The notes: generated by a model from the letters alone, not told the origin. DNA of 64,000 nt from Aliidiomarina taiwanensis (GCF_003987015.1 NZ_PIPQ01000001.1:1-64000); one strand, 5' to 3'; shown: positions 35,901 to 45,200, counted from the first letter of the stretch. Numbers and translations are program-made.

Positions 35901-37402
35901 TTCGATACAACCTCCGTACTAAGCACAGCATGAAAGTACTGTGTCGGGTTGATAAGTTGCGCACTCATGTCGCCCAGGTAGGTTAATACTGGCTGCGCGA
36001 ACACCACCAAAGCAATAGTTAGGGCCATTAAGCTATTCATGCTCCACCAACTGCTGCGGGCTACCTTAGGCTTGCTGTCTTTGTATTCCGTCACGCGCCA
36101 AAACAGAGTGCTGCCGGTGCGGCCTAAAGCCACAATTGTGGCAAGGCTGCCGACCAGAATAACACTCCATAACCAAACTTGAGCAGGCCCTGCAGGTGTT
36201 GCTTTTAGCAGTAAAATTTTGCCAAAAAACCCACTGAGCGGCGGCATGCCCACAACGGCTATGGCGGCCACAAAAAAGTAGCTCGCCAGTAAGGAATGTT
36301 GGCGTATTTGCGGACCACGCACAATGCTGTCGGCCATGCTGCCCCGCTGTTGTGCTATTACTTCCGTTAATAAAAACAAAACAGCGGTTATCCACGTTGA
36401 ATGAATTAAGTAATAGAACGTAGCCTGTAATGCTTCTGCCGTGTTCATGGCGATGCCGGCTATCATGGTGCCTACAGAAATAACCACGGTATAGGCAATT
36501 TGACTGCGTACTCGCTTCACACCCAACACGCCAATACTACCTGCTGCAATGGTTAGTATAGCAATGGGCCATAACCAAGGTGCTAACAAGTCGGCAATAG
36601 GTGCTTGGTTAAAGATCATGCCATGCACCCGTACAATCGAATACACACCCACCTTGGTCATAATGGCAAACAAGGCAGCAACCGGGGCTATCGCTGCCGC
36701 ATAGGCACGGGGTAGCCAAAAGTACAGCGGCAGTATGGCCGACTTTAGGCCAAACACCAGCAACAATACCAAGGCCGCAGCCGCCAATAGCGGCGCATGC
36801 TCTGGGGGTAGTTCCGCTACTTTTGCGGCTAAGTCTGCCATATTCATGGTGCCTAGCAAGCCATACACTATGCCCAGCCCAATAATGAAGAAGCTAGACC
36901 CCACTAAATTTAGAATAACGTAATGCAAGCCTGCTTTAGCCCGCTCTTTTCCTCCGCCAAAAATAGCCAAGGCATAAGAGGCAATGAGCATGACTTCGAA
37001 GAAAACAAACAGGTTGAATAAGTCGCCCGTGAGGAAAGCACCATTCACCCCCATCGCCAGGAAGTGAATAAGGGGTTGTAAGCTGTCGTTGCGCTCCGCC
37101 TTCCAGCTAAAAGTAAACGCAATACTGCTGACCACTAGCACCGCATTCACTAATAGCATGAGGCTGCTGAGTCGGTCGGCAATAATAATAATGCCGAACG
37201 GCGGCAGCCAGTTCCCCAGGGCATAAACTTCAATGCCGCCGGCGGCGGACTGAGCCACAAAGTAGAGTGAAACAGCAAGAACAACCAAGGCAGAGGCTAA
37301 GCTAATAACGCGCGTAACCTTTAAGCTGCTGCGCGCCATAAAGACAAGTAAAACAGCTGTTAGCGCAGGCAATAAAATAGGCGTTAGGAGTAAATGGCTC
37401 AC
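35897..37402 (-). CDS. mrpD: Mrp Na+/H+ antiporter subunit D
   Basis: The 501-residue protein is homologous to the NuoM/NuoN-type antiporter subunits, with about 14 helices. It has the functional glutamate in LFVFFEVMLIASYALAIFGG and lysine-bearing helices such as GLKSAILPLYFWLPRAYAAA. It forms one of the two proton-translocating modules of Mrp. The start is a GTG at 37402 overlapping the mrpC stop (GTGA). All other operon junctions are equally tight, indicating a fixed stoichiometry. Confidence 0.93.
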   Translation of the reverse strand: MSHLLLTPILLPALTAVLLVFMARSSLKVTRVISLASALVVLAVSLYFVAQSAAGGIEVYALGNWLPPFGIIIIADRLSSLMLLVNAVLVVSSIAFTFSWKAERNDSLQPLIHFLAMGVNGAFLTGDLFNLFVFFEVMLIASYALAIFGGGKERAKAGLHYVILNLVGSSFFIIGLGIVYGLLGTMNMADLAAKVAELPPEHAPLLAAAALVLLLVFGLKSAILPLYFWLPRAYAAAIAPVAALFAIMTKVGVYSIVRVHGMIFNQAPIADLLAPWLWPIAILTIAAGSIGVLGVKRVRSQIAYTVVISVGTMIAGIAMNTAEALQATFYYLIHSTWITAVLFLLTEVIAQQRGSMADSIVRGPQIRQHSLLASYFFVAAIAVVGMPPLSGFFGKILLLKATPAGPAQVWLWSVILVGSLATIVALGRTGSTLFWRVTEYKDSKPKVARSSWWSMNSLMALTIALVVFAQPVLTYLGDMSAQLINPTQYFHAVLSTEVVSK

Positions 37403-37770
37403 GCGTTTGCTTCCTCTGTTTGTTCGGTTAACTCTTTTTCTGGCCTTGGTTTGTCAATACCGTCCACATGGTCGTTGCCTAGGTCTGCTCGAGCGCGGAG
37501 GGACAGCACCACCACAAAGGCTGTCATAGCGAAGCCAATCACAATAGCTGTTAATACAAGGGCTTGTGGCAACGGGTCTGTGTGTATGTCAGCCATATTC
37601 GTTACCGGTGGCGCGTTGTACCGAATGCGTCCCATAGCAAACAAAAATAGGTTTACTGCGTAGGTGAAAAGCGTCAGGCCCATGACCACGGGGAAAGTAC
37701 GTGCACGCAACAACAAATAAATGCCCGTACCCGTAAGCACAGCGATAACGATTGCTAAAATTAACTCCAT
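37399..37770 (-). CDS. mrpC: Mrp Na+/H+ antiporter subunit C
   Basis: The 123-residue protein has three membrane helices homologous to NuoK, with RTFPVVMGLTLFTYAVNLFLF and DPLPQALVLTAIVIGFAMTAF, the MrpC signature. A good ribosome binding site (AAGGAG) precedes the ATG, 12 bases after the mrpA stop. It lies at the interface of the MrpA and MrpD antiporter modules. The hydrophilic C-terminus ends in an acidic stretch. Confidence 0.93.
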   Translation of the reverse strand: MELILAIVIAVLTGTGIYLLLRARTFPVVMGLTLFTYAVNLFLFAMGRIRYNAPPVTNMADIHTDPLPQALVLTAIVIGFAMTAFVVVLSLRARADLGNDHVDGIDKPRPEKELTEQTEEANA

Positions 37771-37782
37771 TCTGCCTACTCC

Positions 37783-40569
37783 TTATCCGTCGACCCGTTC
37801 AGTGGTTGTCAGCTTGCCCACATACGCCAGAATTAACAGCGTTGTAGCCACCACGGTTAAATACACCCCCACGTCAAAGGGAAGCGCCGACGACACTTCA
37901 AAGGTACCAATAACAGGCAACGTAATGTATTGATACGTAGAGGTAAGGAACGGGAAGCCAACCAACCAGCTACCCAGGCCTGTCACTGCCGCCACTAAAA
38001 TACCGGCGGCTAACCAACGCGCATAGTTGAAGCTCATCCGCTCATGGACAAAGCCAACTCCGCTGGCCACATACTGCAAAATCAGCGCAACACTGGTTAT
38101 TAAGCCGGCAACAAAACCACCGCCTGGCGCATTATGGCCCCGCAAGAACACATACACCGAAAGCATAAGCGCCAGCGGGAGCAAAATGCGCGCCATCATA
38201 GACACCAATACAGGGTGTGGGTCGTTTGCCCAAGCACGGCCTTCGTTGTCTGTAAGTGGCAATGGCAAGTACTGGTTTTTCAACATGTTGGCGATACCCA
38301 AACCTGCGATTGCTAGCACAATAATTTCACCGAAGGTGTCAAAGCCACGGAAGTCCACCAAAATGACGTTGACCACGTTGTAGCCCCCGCCTAATGGCTT
38401 GGCGTTATCGAGGTAGTAGCCCGAGATGGTTTCCATGGGCCGCGTAAGAATAGCAAAGACCAGTATACCGACCGCCACGGCCGCCACCGACGCTATGATG
38501 ATGTCTCGGATCACCCGAGGCGCACTGGACTCGTTCACCCGTGCTTTTGGTAAAAAGTACAGGGCAAGCATTAGCAGAACAACGGTTACGGCTTCAACGG
38601 ACAACTGTGTTAAGGCCAAGTCAGGGGCCGAGAACCGAGCGAAAAGCATTACCACCATAAGGCCCACCACGCTAACAATAATCAGGGCGGTAAAGCGGTG
38701 ATGGTGGACAAACGCGGTAGTAATAGCAGCGCAAACCAAAAGGACACTGGCCACAGTGGCAATAAAGTCGGGCTCCGTCAGGGCCACTTCACCCGCCAAG
38801 TCGGTGAGTGGTGAAAGCGCAACCGCCATCATGGCGATAAACAGGAACACAATAAACGCGATGTAACGTTGTAATGACCCGTTCTCTAAGCCGTTAGTCA
38901 TGTTCTTCGCTTGCAGCACTACCCACTGGGTCATGCCTTCAAATAGGTGCAATTCATTAAATGGGGTGCGCTTGTTGTACCAAGCGAATAGGCGCGCACG
39001 CGACTGGTATACACTGACTCCGACCAACAGGGCCACCACGCTCATAAACAAAGGCGCATTAAAGCCATGCCAAATATGGATGGCATAAGGCGCTTGTGCA
39101 TAGCCAAGTACAGCAGTGGCCGCAAGATTCACATAGTTGCCTACCAGTGGCTGAGCAAACAAACCCACGGCCACACAAATGCCGACCATGAGCATTACGG
39201 GCATGAGCATAAGCTTGGAAGGCGCATGAGGTGGGAACACTGGGGTTTTCTTTGGCTCTCCCCCAAAGAAGGTATTATGAGCAAAACGCACCGAGTAAAA
39301 TGCCGAAAACACTGCTGCCAAAGTAGCGATAACCGGCACAACCACAGCAAAAGGCCCAAATGCGTCAATACCAATGCTGGCTGTCAGCATCATTTCTTTA
39401 CTTAAGAAACCATTAAAGAAAGGCACCCCTGCCATGGACGCTGCCGCCAGCACTGACAATAGTGCGGTTAACGGCATGTATTTATGCATGCCGCGTAATA
39501 CTTGTAGGTTACGAGTGCCCGTACCGTGGTCTACGGCCCCTGCCACCATAAACAGCGAGGCTTTAAAGGCCGCATGGTTCATAATATGGAATACGCCAGC
39601 AAGCACGGCCAGTTCAGTGCTAATACCAAACAACATGGTAATAAGCCCTAAGTGGCTTACCGTTGAATAAGCCAGCAAGCCTTTCAAGTCATGCTTAAAC
39701 ATGGCCATAGCCGCACCGAACGTCATGGTCGTCAGGCCTGTTAGGGTCACCAGAATAATCCACAAGTCCGTGCCGCCAAGGGCTGGGAATAACCGCGCCA
39801 GCAAGAAAATGCCCGCTTTCACCATGGTTGCAGAATGCAGGTAGGCCGACACTGGGGTAGGCGCTGCCATGGCGTGGGGCAACCAAAAATGGAAAGGGAA
39901 CTGGGCTGACTTGGTAAATACACCAAGTAACACCAGCACCAAAATAATGGGGTATAACGCATGCTCTGTAATAAGTTGATGCGAAGCCAGCACTTCGCCC
40001 AGGTTAAAACTACCCACCACTTGGCCAATAAGCACCATTCCCGCCATAAGAGCTAAACCGCCGCCACCTGTGACAGCCAAGGCCATGCGCGCCCCTTTGC
40101 GCGCTTCTGTGTCGCCGCTCCAATAACCAATAAGCAAGAAAGACGTTAAGCTGGTGAGCTCCCAAAACACCACGAGTAGCAAAATGTTGTCGGACAGCAC
40201 AATGCCTAGCATGGCGGTCATAAACATAAGCAACATGGAGTACAGCTTACTTAGGCTGTCTTTTTTCGACAGGTAAAAGCGTGCATACCAGAGCACGAGC
40301 ACGCCAATACCGGAAATAAGTAAGGCAAACATAAGGCTTAAAGCGTCGACGCGAAACGCAAGGTTTAAGCCTAAGGAGGGGATCCAATTAAAATGCACAC
40401 TGGAGACCTGACCCTGCAAAACAGTGGGTAGGTAACTCAGCACAAGCCCCACCACCACAAGCGGGCTAATAAGAGTGAGAGCCGTACATGTATTGCGTCC
40501 TAAGCGTTCGCTTACTAACGGAACCCAAGCCGCTAATATAGGTAAGAATACAATTGCTAATAGGGTCAT
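37783..40569 (-). CDS. mrpA: Mrp Na+/H+ antiporter subunit A fused to subunit B
   Basis: The 928-residue protein contains the NuoL-like MrpA body (ELTSLTSFLLIGYW with its functional Glu, FTKSAQFPFHFWLPHAMAAPTPVSAYLHS) and an MrpA C-terminal region. From about residue 780 it continues with an MrpB domain (LLPLALMLSVYVFLRGHNAPGGGFVAGL). The A/B fusion together with a six-gene order A-C-D-E-F-G is the group 2 type of Mrp operon. The complex exports Na+ in exchange for protons and supports salt and alkali tolerance. It is the first gene of the operon; 86 bases separate it from cysK upstream. Confidence 0.94.
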   Translation of the reverse strand: MTLLAIVFLPILAAWVPLVSERLGRNTCTALTLISPLVVVGLVLSYLPTVLQGQVSSVHFNWIPSLGLNLAFRVDALSLMFALLISGIGVLVLWYARFYLSKKDSLSKLYSMLLMFMTAMLGIVLSDNILLLVVFWELTSLTSFLLIGYWSGDTEARKGARMALAVTGGGGLALMAGMVLIGQVVGSFNLGEVLASHQLITEHALYPIILVLVLLGVFTKSAQFPFHFWLPHAMAAPTPVSAYLHSATMVKAGIFLLARLFPALGGTDLWIILVTLTGLTTMTFGAAMAMFKHDLKGLLAYSTVSHLGLITMLFGISTELAVLAGVFHIMNHAAFKASLFMVAGAVDHGTGTRNLQVLRGMHKYMPLTALLSVLAAASMAGVPFFNGFLSKEMMLTASIGIDAFGPFAVVVPVIATLAAVFSAFYSVRFAHNTFFGGEPKKTPVFPPHAPSKLMLMPVMLMVGICVAVGLFAQPLVGNYVNLAATAVLGYAQAPYAIHIWHGFNAPLFMSVVALLVGVSVYQSRARLFAWYNKRTPFNELHLFEGMTQWVVLQAKNMTNGLENGSLQRYIAFIVFLFIAMMAVALSPLTDLAGEVALTEPDFIATVASVLLVCAAITTAFVHHHRFTALIIVSVVGLMVVMLFARFSAPDLALTQLSVEAVTVVLLMLALYFLPKARVNESSAPRVIRDIIIASVAAVAVGILVFAILTRPMETISGYYLDNAKPLGGGYNVVNVILVDFRGFDTFGEIIVLAIAGLGIANMLKNQYLPLPLTDNEGRAWANDPHPVLVSMMARILLPLALMLSVYVFLRGHNAPGGGFVAGLITSVALILQYVASGVGFVHERMSFNYARWLAAGILVAAVTGLGSWLVGFPFLTSTYQYITLPVIGTFEVSSALPFDVGVYLTVVATTLLILAYVGKLTTTERVDG

Positions 40570-40655
40570 AAAGCTTAGATTCCTCTACCCGTATACTGAA
40601 CACGAAAGTCTTCAGCATACCAATTTATGCTTGTTTGCGCCAAAATATAAGCCTT

Positions 40656-41624
40656 TTAAGGCGCTAACTCGTGTTCTGTAAAGGTATTTTTAAACAAAGG
40701 AGTGCTTAAATACCGTTCTGCCGAACTGGGTAATATAGTCACTATTTGTTTGTTTTTGTATTCTGGCTCCGCTGCGAGTAGCTTGGCTACAGCAGCGACC
40801 GCAGCACCACTGGAAATTCCGGCAAGAATGCCCTCTTCTCGCATGAGCCGATGGGCCATGGCCATAGCTGCTTCATTGCTTACCGTGAGGGCACGGTCCA
40901 CCAAGTTTATGTCTAAGTTCTTAGGTATAAAGCCGGCGCCTATACCTTGTATTTTGTGAGGCCCTGGCTGCAGGGACTGCCCTGCTAGCTGTTGTGAAAT
41001 AACAGCGGAGTCTTCGGGCTCTACGGCTATGACTTCCACCTTGTGCCCTGCTTCTTTAAAGTACCGCGCCACACCGGTTATTGTTCCGCCCGTACCGACG
41101 CCTGCAATAAACACATCCGGGGCGCCACCAAGGGCCTGCATAATTTCAGGGCCTGTGGTTTTTATATGTATTTCCGCATTCGCCGGATTATCAAACTGAC
41201 GCAAATGCAAGTAGGTGTCGCGGTGCTGTTCAGCGAGCTGGTCGGCACGATCAATCGCCCCTTTCATGCCCAGTTCCGCTGGTGTGAGTTCCAGTTCTGC
41301 CCCCAAGGCCTTCAATAGCTGACGGCGCTCTAAGCTCATGGACCGTGGCATGGTCAACGTAAGTTGGTAACCACGGGCAGCGGCCACATAGGCCAAGGCA
41401 ATGCCCGTATTGCCTGAGGTGGCTTCAAGCAGGCGCATACCAGGTTTGAGCAGCCCTTTCTTTTCAGCGTCCCACACTAAGTTAGCGCCTAAACGACATT
41501 TCACGCTGGCCGACGGGTTTCGGCTTTCCATTTTGGCCAATACATGCGCCCCTGCCATAACTCGGTTGAGTCGAATTAATGGAGTGTTGCCAATGCTGTC
41601 TGCATTATTTTCGAAAATGCTCAT
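40656..41624 (-). CDS. cysK: Cysteine synthase A (O-acetylserine sulfhydrylase)
   Basis: The 322-residue PLP enzyme has the CysK sequence throughout: [14 protein letters not shown] with the PLP-binding lysine, [29 protein letters not shown] and the C-terminal [13 protein letters not shown]. It makes cysteine from O-acetylserine and sulfide. The ATG at 41624 is used rather than a longer frame overlapping cysE. It lies 7 bases after cysE, which supplies O-acetylserine, and the two proteins classically form the cysteine synthase complex. CysM is less likely because the [14 protein letters not shown] and [11 protein letters not shown] stretches are CysK-like. Confidence 0.92.
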   Translation of the reverse strand: MSIFENNADSIGNTPLIRLNRVMAGAHVLAKMESRNPSASVKCRLGANLVWDAEKKGLLKPGMRLLEATSGNTGIALAYVAAARGYQLTLTMPRSMSLERRQLLKALGAELELTPAELGMKGAIDRADQLAEQHRDTYLHLRQFDNPANAEIHIKTTGPEIMQALGGAPDVFIAGVGTGGTITGVARYFKEAGHKVEVIAVEPEDSAVISQQLAGQSLQPGPHKIQGIGAGFIPKNLDINLVDRALTVSNEAAMAMAHRLMREEGILAGISSGAAVAAVAKLLAAEPEYKNKQIVTILPSSAERYLSTPLFKNTFTEHELAP

Positions 41625-41631
41625 GAATGTA

Positions 41632-42459
41632 CTACTCTCGATCGTTATTGGCCTGTGACACTGACTCCGGGCCAGTCTCAAGGTCCTGCTCTGAAATGCC
41701 ATCCATGACGTCTTCTAGTTCTACTCGTGATAATTCGGCACAGACATCACCGCCTAGGCGGTTGACTGCTTTACATAGCTCTGCAACTCGCTCGTCCATA
41801 ATGTTCACATGGTCGAGTAAACGGCCTATGGCCATTGCCACTGGGTCTGGGTTGTCTGGCGACACGGCGTAAGCGTCAAACCCAAATTTTTCCGCCATGG
41901 CGTCGAGCTTTTGTTTTTGTTCTTCATTAAGGGTCGACTGTTCTCGACTTGGTGTAACCAAGCGCCCAGGGATACCCACCATAGTGGCTCCGGCGGGTAC
42001 ATCTTTAACCACAACCGAGTTAGAACCAATCCGACCATTCTCCCCAACGGTAACAGGGCCTAATACTTTTGCACCTGCACCTATAACCACACCACTTTTC
42101 AATGTAGGGTGTCGCTTTCCTGCATTCCAGCTAGTTCCACCAAGCGTCACCCCGTGGTAGAGGGTACAGTCGTCGCCTATTTCCGCTGTTTCGCCTATTA
42201 CAACACCCATACCGTGGTCGATAAAAAAGCGACGTCCAATACGCGCCCCTGGGTGTATTTCGACCCCTGTCACCCAACGGGACAAGGTTGAAATAAAACG
42301 CGCTAACCATTTAAGGCGCCATTTCCACAGGCGATGACTTACCCGATGCCACCAAATAGCGTGCAAACCAGGGTAGTTGGTTAATACTTCAAAAAAGTGA
42401 CGGGCGGCAGGATCGCGCTTATAGACACTTGCGATATCTTCTCGAATACCCAAAAACAT
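41632..42459 (-). CDS. cysE: Serine O-acetyltransferase (EpsC-type)
   Basis: The 275-residue protein has the left-handed beta-helix acetyltransferase repeats ([44 protein letters not shown]) of serine acetyltransferase. It acetylates serine with acetyl-CoA, the first step to cysteine. It lacks the long N-terminal domain of E. coli CysE, like EpsC-type enzymes. The C-terminal region is extended: an internal DGI is followed by about 20 mostly polar residues ending NNDRE. Classical CysE instead ends in the isoleucine that docks into CysK. The ATG at 42459 is chosen by homology. A promoter with a perfect TATAAT lies upstream. Confidence 0.9.
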   Translation of the reverse strand: MFLGIREDIASVYKRDPAARHFFEVLTNYPGLHAIWWHRVSHRLWKWRLKWLARFISTLSRWVTGVEIHPGARIGRRFFIDHGMGVVIGETAEIGDDCTLYHGVTLGGTSWNAGKRHPTLKSGVVIGAGAKVLGPVTVGENGRIGSNSVVVKDVPAGATMVGIPGRLVTPSREQSTLNEEQKQKLDAMAEKFGFDAYAVSPDNPDPVAMAIGRLLDHVNIMDERVAELCKAVNRLGGDVCAELSRVELEDVMDGISEQDLETGPESVSQANNDRE

Positions 42460-42518
42460 ATAGTATGAATACCTTGTTATTCTGATAAGGTGAAAATGCA
42501 AACAACCTGAATAACCTT

Positions 42519-42548
42519 ATTATACCTTTTCATCGGCCTTCCGGTGAA
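42519..42548 (-). promoter_or_regulatory. Promoter of the cysE-cysK operon
   Basis: On the minus strand TTCACC (42548-42543) and a perfect TATAAT (42524-42519) are separated by 18 bases, giving a leader of roughly 50 bases before the cysE ATG at 42459. It lies in the 115-base gap shared with the divergent amidohydrolase gene. Confidence 0.45.
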
Positions 42549-42574
42549 GTTAAGTTCAAACACAGGAGATTTTC

Positions 42575-43870
42575 ATGCGAAAAACAATAATAAGTGCATT
42601 AGCCGCTAGCCTGGTTTGGTTTGCTTCGACAACCCATGCAAATACCGACACTGTGCTTATTCATGCAGGCATGCTGATTGATGGGACCACAGCTAGCCCG
42701 CGTGAGCGAGTGACCGTGCGCATTGAAGGCAACACCATAGCAGCCATAGAGAACGGCTTCCAGCAACCTCAAGCGGGCGAAATCCTAGTAGACTTAACCT
42801 CAGGGACACTGATGCCCGGCTTTATTGATATGCATACCCATATCACCAGCCAAATGGAGCCTGGCTCGTATATGTACCGTTACACCCAAAATGCAGCCGA
42901 TGTGGCTTACCGCTCGGTTGGTTTTGCCGAAACCACCCTACTCGCTGGCTTTACCACCATACGGGACTTAGGCGACAGTTTTAATACCAGTATTGCGCTG
43001 CGTAACGCCATCAACAAAGGGAACATTACGGGCCCTCGAATTTACACTGCGGGTAAGTCCCTTGCCACTACAGGGGGGCATGCCGACCCCAGCAATGGCC
43101 ACCGCCATGGTTTATTAGACACACCCACCCCTACGGAAGGCGTTGTCAACGGGCCTATAGAAGCACGCCAAGCTGTGCGTCAGCGTTATAAAGACGGTTC
43201 CGACCTAATAAAAATTACCGCTACCGGTGGCGTACTTAGCATGGCTGCCAGCGGCGACAACCCGCAGTTTATGATGGACGAGCTAGAAGCCATTGTGGCC
43301 ACCGCCCGCGACTATGGCATGCGCGTGGCTGTGCACGCCCATGGGAAAGAAGGCATGATGCGCGCCATTAAAGCCGGGGTCGACTCGATTGAGCACGGCA
43401 CTTATATGGACGACGAGGTTTTCGCCTTAATGCGTGAGCACAACACCTGGTATGTACCCACCATTCTAGCGGGCAAAACCGTGGCCGAACGGGCTGACAT
43501 TGACGGCTACTTCCCCGAGCAGGTACGTCCGAAAGCACGCACCATAGGCCCGCTTATTCAAGGCACTCTCAGCCGCGCTTACGACGCAGGGGTTAAAATA
43601 GCTTTTGGCACCGACTCGGGCGTTTCGTACCATGGTGACAATGGTAAAGAGTTTGTTTACTTGGTAGAGGCTGGGTTAACCGAGCTGGAAGCCATTCGCG
43701 CTGCAACGTCTAGTGCCGCTGAGCTGTTAGGCGCAAGCGAAATCTTGGGCACCGTGGAAGTTGGTAAATTGGCTGACTTAGTTGGCGTCGACGCCAACCC
43801 GCTGCATGATATTAGCGTACTTGGGAACGTCAGTTTTGTTATGAAAGACGGCGTTATTTATAAGCAGTAA
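42575..43870 (+). CDS. Exported amidohydrolase-family metalloenzyme (imidazolonepropionase/prolidase-like)
   Basis: The 431-residue precursor has a signal peptide (about 1-22, ending THA) and the full amidohydrolase metal set. This comprises GFIDMHTHI, the lysine to be carboxylated in DLIKITATGG, the histidines in VHAHGKEG and IEHGTYMD, and the aspartate in FGTDSGV. This subgroup includes Xaa-Pro and Xaa-Arg dipeptidases that act on peptides in the periplasm; the exact substrate is not evident. A GGAG ribosome binding site precedes the ATG. It is transcribed alone, divergent from cysE, and closed by a terminator at 43893. Confidence 0.85.
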   Translation: MRKTIISALAASLVWFASTTHANTDTVLIHAGMLIDGTTASPRERVTVRIEGNTIAAIENGFQQPQAGEILVDLTSGTLMPGFIDMHTHITSQMEPGSYMYRYTQNAADVAYRSVGFAETTLLAGFTTIRDLGDSFNTSIALRNAINKGNITGPRIYTAGKSLATTGGHADPSNGHRHGLLDTPTPTEGVVNGPIEARQAVRQRYKDGSDLIKITATGGVLSMAASGDNPQFMMDELEAIVATARDYGMRVAVHAHGKEGMMRAIKAGVDSIEHGTYMDDEVFALMREHNTWYVPTILAGKTVAERADIDGYFPEQVRPKARTIGPLIQGTLSRAYDAGVKIAFGTDSGVSYHGDNGKEFVYLVEAGLTELEAIRAATSSAAELLGASEILGTVEVGKLADLVGVDANPLHDISVLGNVSFVMKDGVIYKQ

Positions 43871-43892
43871 ATAAGCCCTGCTCATTCCTTCT

Positions 43893-43924
43893 GGCCTAGC
43901 CCTCTTATTTGCTAGGCCTTTTTT
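43893..43924 (+). terminator. Rho-independent terminator after the amidohydrolase
   Basis: GGCCTAGC (43893-43900) and GCTAGGCC (43911-43918) form a perfect 8-bp stem with a 10-base loop, followed by six T (43919-43924). Confidence 0.85.
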
Positions 43925-43935
43925 GTGCTGTTCTA

Positions 43936-44388
43936 TTAGGCGCGTACGCTTTTCACCCAGGCAATAATGGCAACCACATCCGTTTGAATGTCGGCTTCCA
44001 TTTCGACTTCTAGCTTTTCACGTTCACGGTCCATTTTCCGAATTTCTTTCTTCGGGTAGGTTTTGCGCGCGTCGTGGGTCGGCATGTGCTTAATTTTCTC
44101 AAACATGCTGTGAATTGCAGGAAAACGTTTGGCAAAACCTTGTTGTTCCGCATTCGGCACGTTATCTAACAGCACGGCTAACCGAATGCAGCCCTCGGAA
44201 AGCTCGCATTGCCCTTGCTGCATAGCCAACGCAATGGTGGCAATGCTCTCGTGAATATATTCAAGCCGCTTCGCCTCGCCTGCTGCAATTTCTTTGTTTT
44301 GTTTATGCAAGCGAGAAAAAAGTATGCCCGCATAAATACTTAAACCAAGAATAATAAGCGCCCCAATAGCTGCAAATACCCAAAGCAT
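43936..44388 (-). CDS. DUF2489 family membrane-anchored protein
   Basis: The 150-residue protein has one N-terminal membrane helix (about 2-24) and a soluble helical domain with the segments EGCIRLAVLLDNVP and DREREKLEVEMEADI. This matches the DUF2489 family, which in gammaproteobacteria commonly follows yihI. No biochemical function is known. Its ATG overlaps the yihI stop (TGATG), so the two are translationally coupled; a GTG one codon upstream is an alternative start. Confidence 0.8.
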   Translation of the reverse strand: MLWVFAAIGALIILGLSIYAGILFSRLHKQNKEIAAGEAKRLEYIHESIATIALAMQQGQCELSEGCIRLAVLLDNVPNAEQQGFAKRFPAIHSMFEKIKHMPTHDARKTYPKKEIRKMDREREKLEVEMEADIQTDVVAIIAWVKSVRA

Positions 44389-44849
44389 CACAGTTCCTCG
44401 TCGTCTTCGTCGTCAAGATCAATACCCAGCTCTTCCACTAACTGCTGATAGCGGGCTAACTGTTCATCCACCCAGGCTTGATCTTCAACATGCAGGGTTT
44501 CACCCTCTTCGAGTGCGGTTAAGAAGTCTTGTAAACGGTCGTCGTTTTCAAGCATGGCTAGCTCTTCAGTTGGGTCTAACTGACGATCCGCAGGTGCTTT
44601 TTTCACTTGCTCTGGCATAACCAAAGGCACCGGCTTTTTACTGCCATGTCGTGGGTCGTCGGAGCCTGAACGATTTTGCGCGTGGTCCGACTCGCCCTTG
44701 TTCTTTGGACTAAAACGACTTCCTGAAGGCAAACCTTTGCGCTCACTTATTTTCTTGCCTTTCGTCGGAAGACTTTGTTTACGTTCTTCTTTAGGTGTTG
44801 AACGCACGCCCACTGGGCCAATTTTGCGTGTCTTTCTTTTCCGGGTCAT
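44388..44849 (-). CDS. yihI: Der GTPase-activating protein YihI
   Basis: The 153-residue protein starts with the basic YihI N-terminus (MTRKRKTRKIGPVGVRSTP), continues as a charged disordered stretch and ends in the acidic helical domain (DRLQDFLTALEEGETL ... DLDDEDDEEL). YihI stimulates the GTPase Der (EngA) and so tunes late 50S ribosome assembly. A minus-strand terminator lies 80 bases upstream, so it must have its own promoter or be reached by read-through. It is co-expressed with the DUF2489 gene. Confidence 0.88.
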   Translation of the reverse strand: MTRKRKTRKIGPVGVRSTPKEERKQSLPTKGKKISERKGLPSGSRFSPKNKGESDHAQNRSGSDDPRHGSKKPVPLVMPEQVKKAPADRQLDPTEELAMLENDDRLQDFLTALEEGETLHVEDQAWVDEQLARYQQLVEELGIDLDDEDDEEL

Positions 44850-44928
44850 ATGCTTCCAATCAATTTAAAGTGAAACAAGAAGCTCTTAGGATACCTGAAA
44901 TCGACCCAATACGGCATAGTTTAAGCAT

Positions 44929-44958
44929 AAAAAAAGGGGTGATGCTGGCATCACCCCT
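44929..44958 (-). terminator. Orphan minus-strand Rho-independent terminator
   Basis: AGGGGTGATGC (44958-44948 on the minus strand) and its complement (44945-44935) form a perfect 11-bp stem, followed in the minus direction by seven T (44935-44929). On the plus strand the stem is followed by ctccaat, so it can only work for a minus-strand transcript. No annotated minus-strand gene lies upstream of it. Confidence 0.85.
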
Positions 44959-45051
44959 CCAATATACTTATTAGTACGCAAGTAACTAATAAAGGTTGTC
45001 GCTTTATTTTTATTATTGTTATTTATTATATGCGAACGTGGTTCGCGAGTA

Positions 45052-45093
45052 CTTCCGCCACTTTTTCTCAGCTTTGCGCCATTTTTTCTCGGC
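45052..45093 (-). repeat. Tandem 21-bp repeat with codon-like substitutions
   Basis: Two adjacent 21-base units (45093-45073 and 45072-45052 on the minus strand) match at 17 of 21 positions. The four differences all fall in the same codon phase and are synonymous, giving AEKKWRK twice. The frame continues to a TAA as AEKKWRKAEKKWRKY plus eleven residues. It has a stop upstream and no start codon after it, so no intact gene can be drawn. It may be a remnant of a coding sequence or part of the candidate RNA. Confidence 0.5.
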
Positions 45094-45200
45094 GGAGAAG
45101 TTATTGTTCTGAGCCTCCTGGCTTTATTATTATTCCTTCACGGGTGCACATGTTAATAAACGCAGATTCTGTTAACACTACCGCACCACATTAACGCACT

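Larger units (their letters stand above)
44929..45200 (-). ncRNA. Candidate structured small RNA upstream of yihI
   Basis: The stretch ends in the orphan terminator and can fold several hairpins on the minus strand. From 5' to 3' they are AGCC-AGGA-GGCT (45123-45112), CGCC...GGCG (45096-45079), GCGAAC-CAC-GTTCGC (45047-45033) and TTATTAG...CTAATAA with one bulge (44992-44968). It lies beside yihI, the place where E. coli carries csrC (between yihA and yihI). The AGGA loop is a CsrA-type site, but only about four GGA motifs occur in total, too few for a confident CsrB/C call. The 5' end is unknown; 45200 is an estimate. A short coding sequence is an alternative, see the repeat entry. Confidence 0.4.

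Noticed and set aside
44929-45200. Naming the candidate RNA CsrC or Spot 42
   Set aside because: Position fits, but only about four GGA motifs are present against the many in CsrB/C, and I cannot match the Spot 42 sequence by eye.
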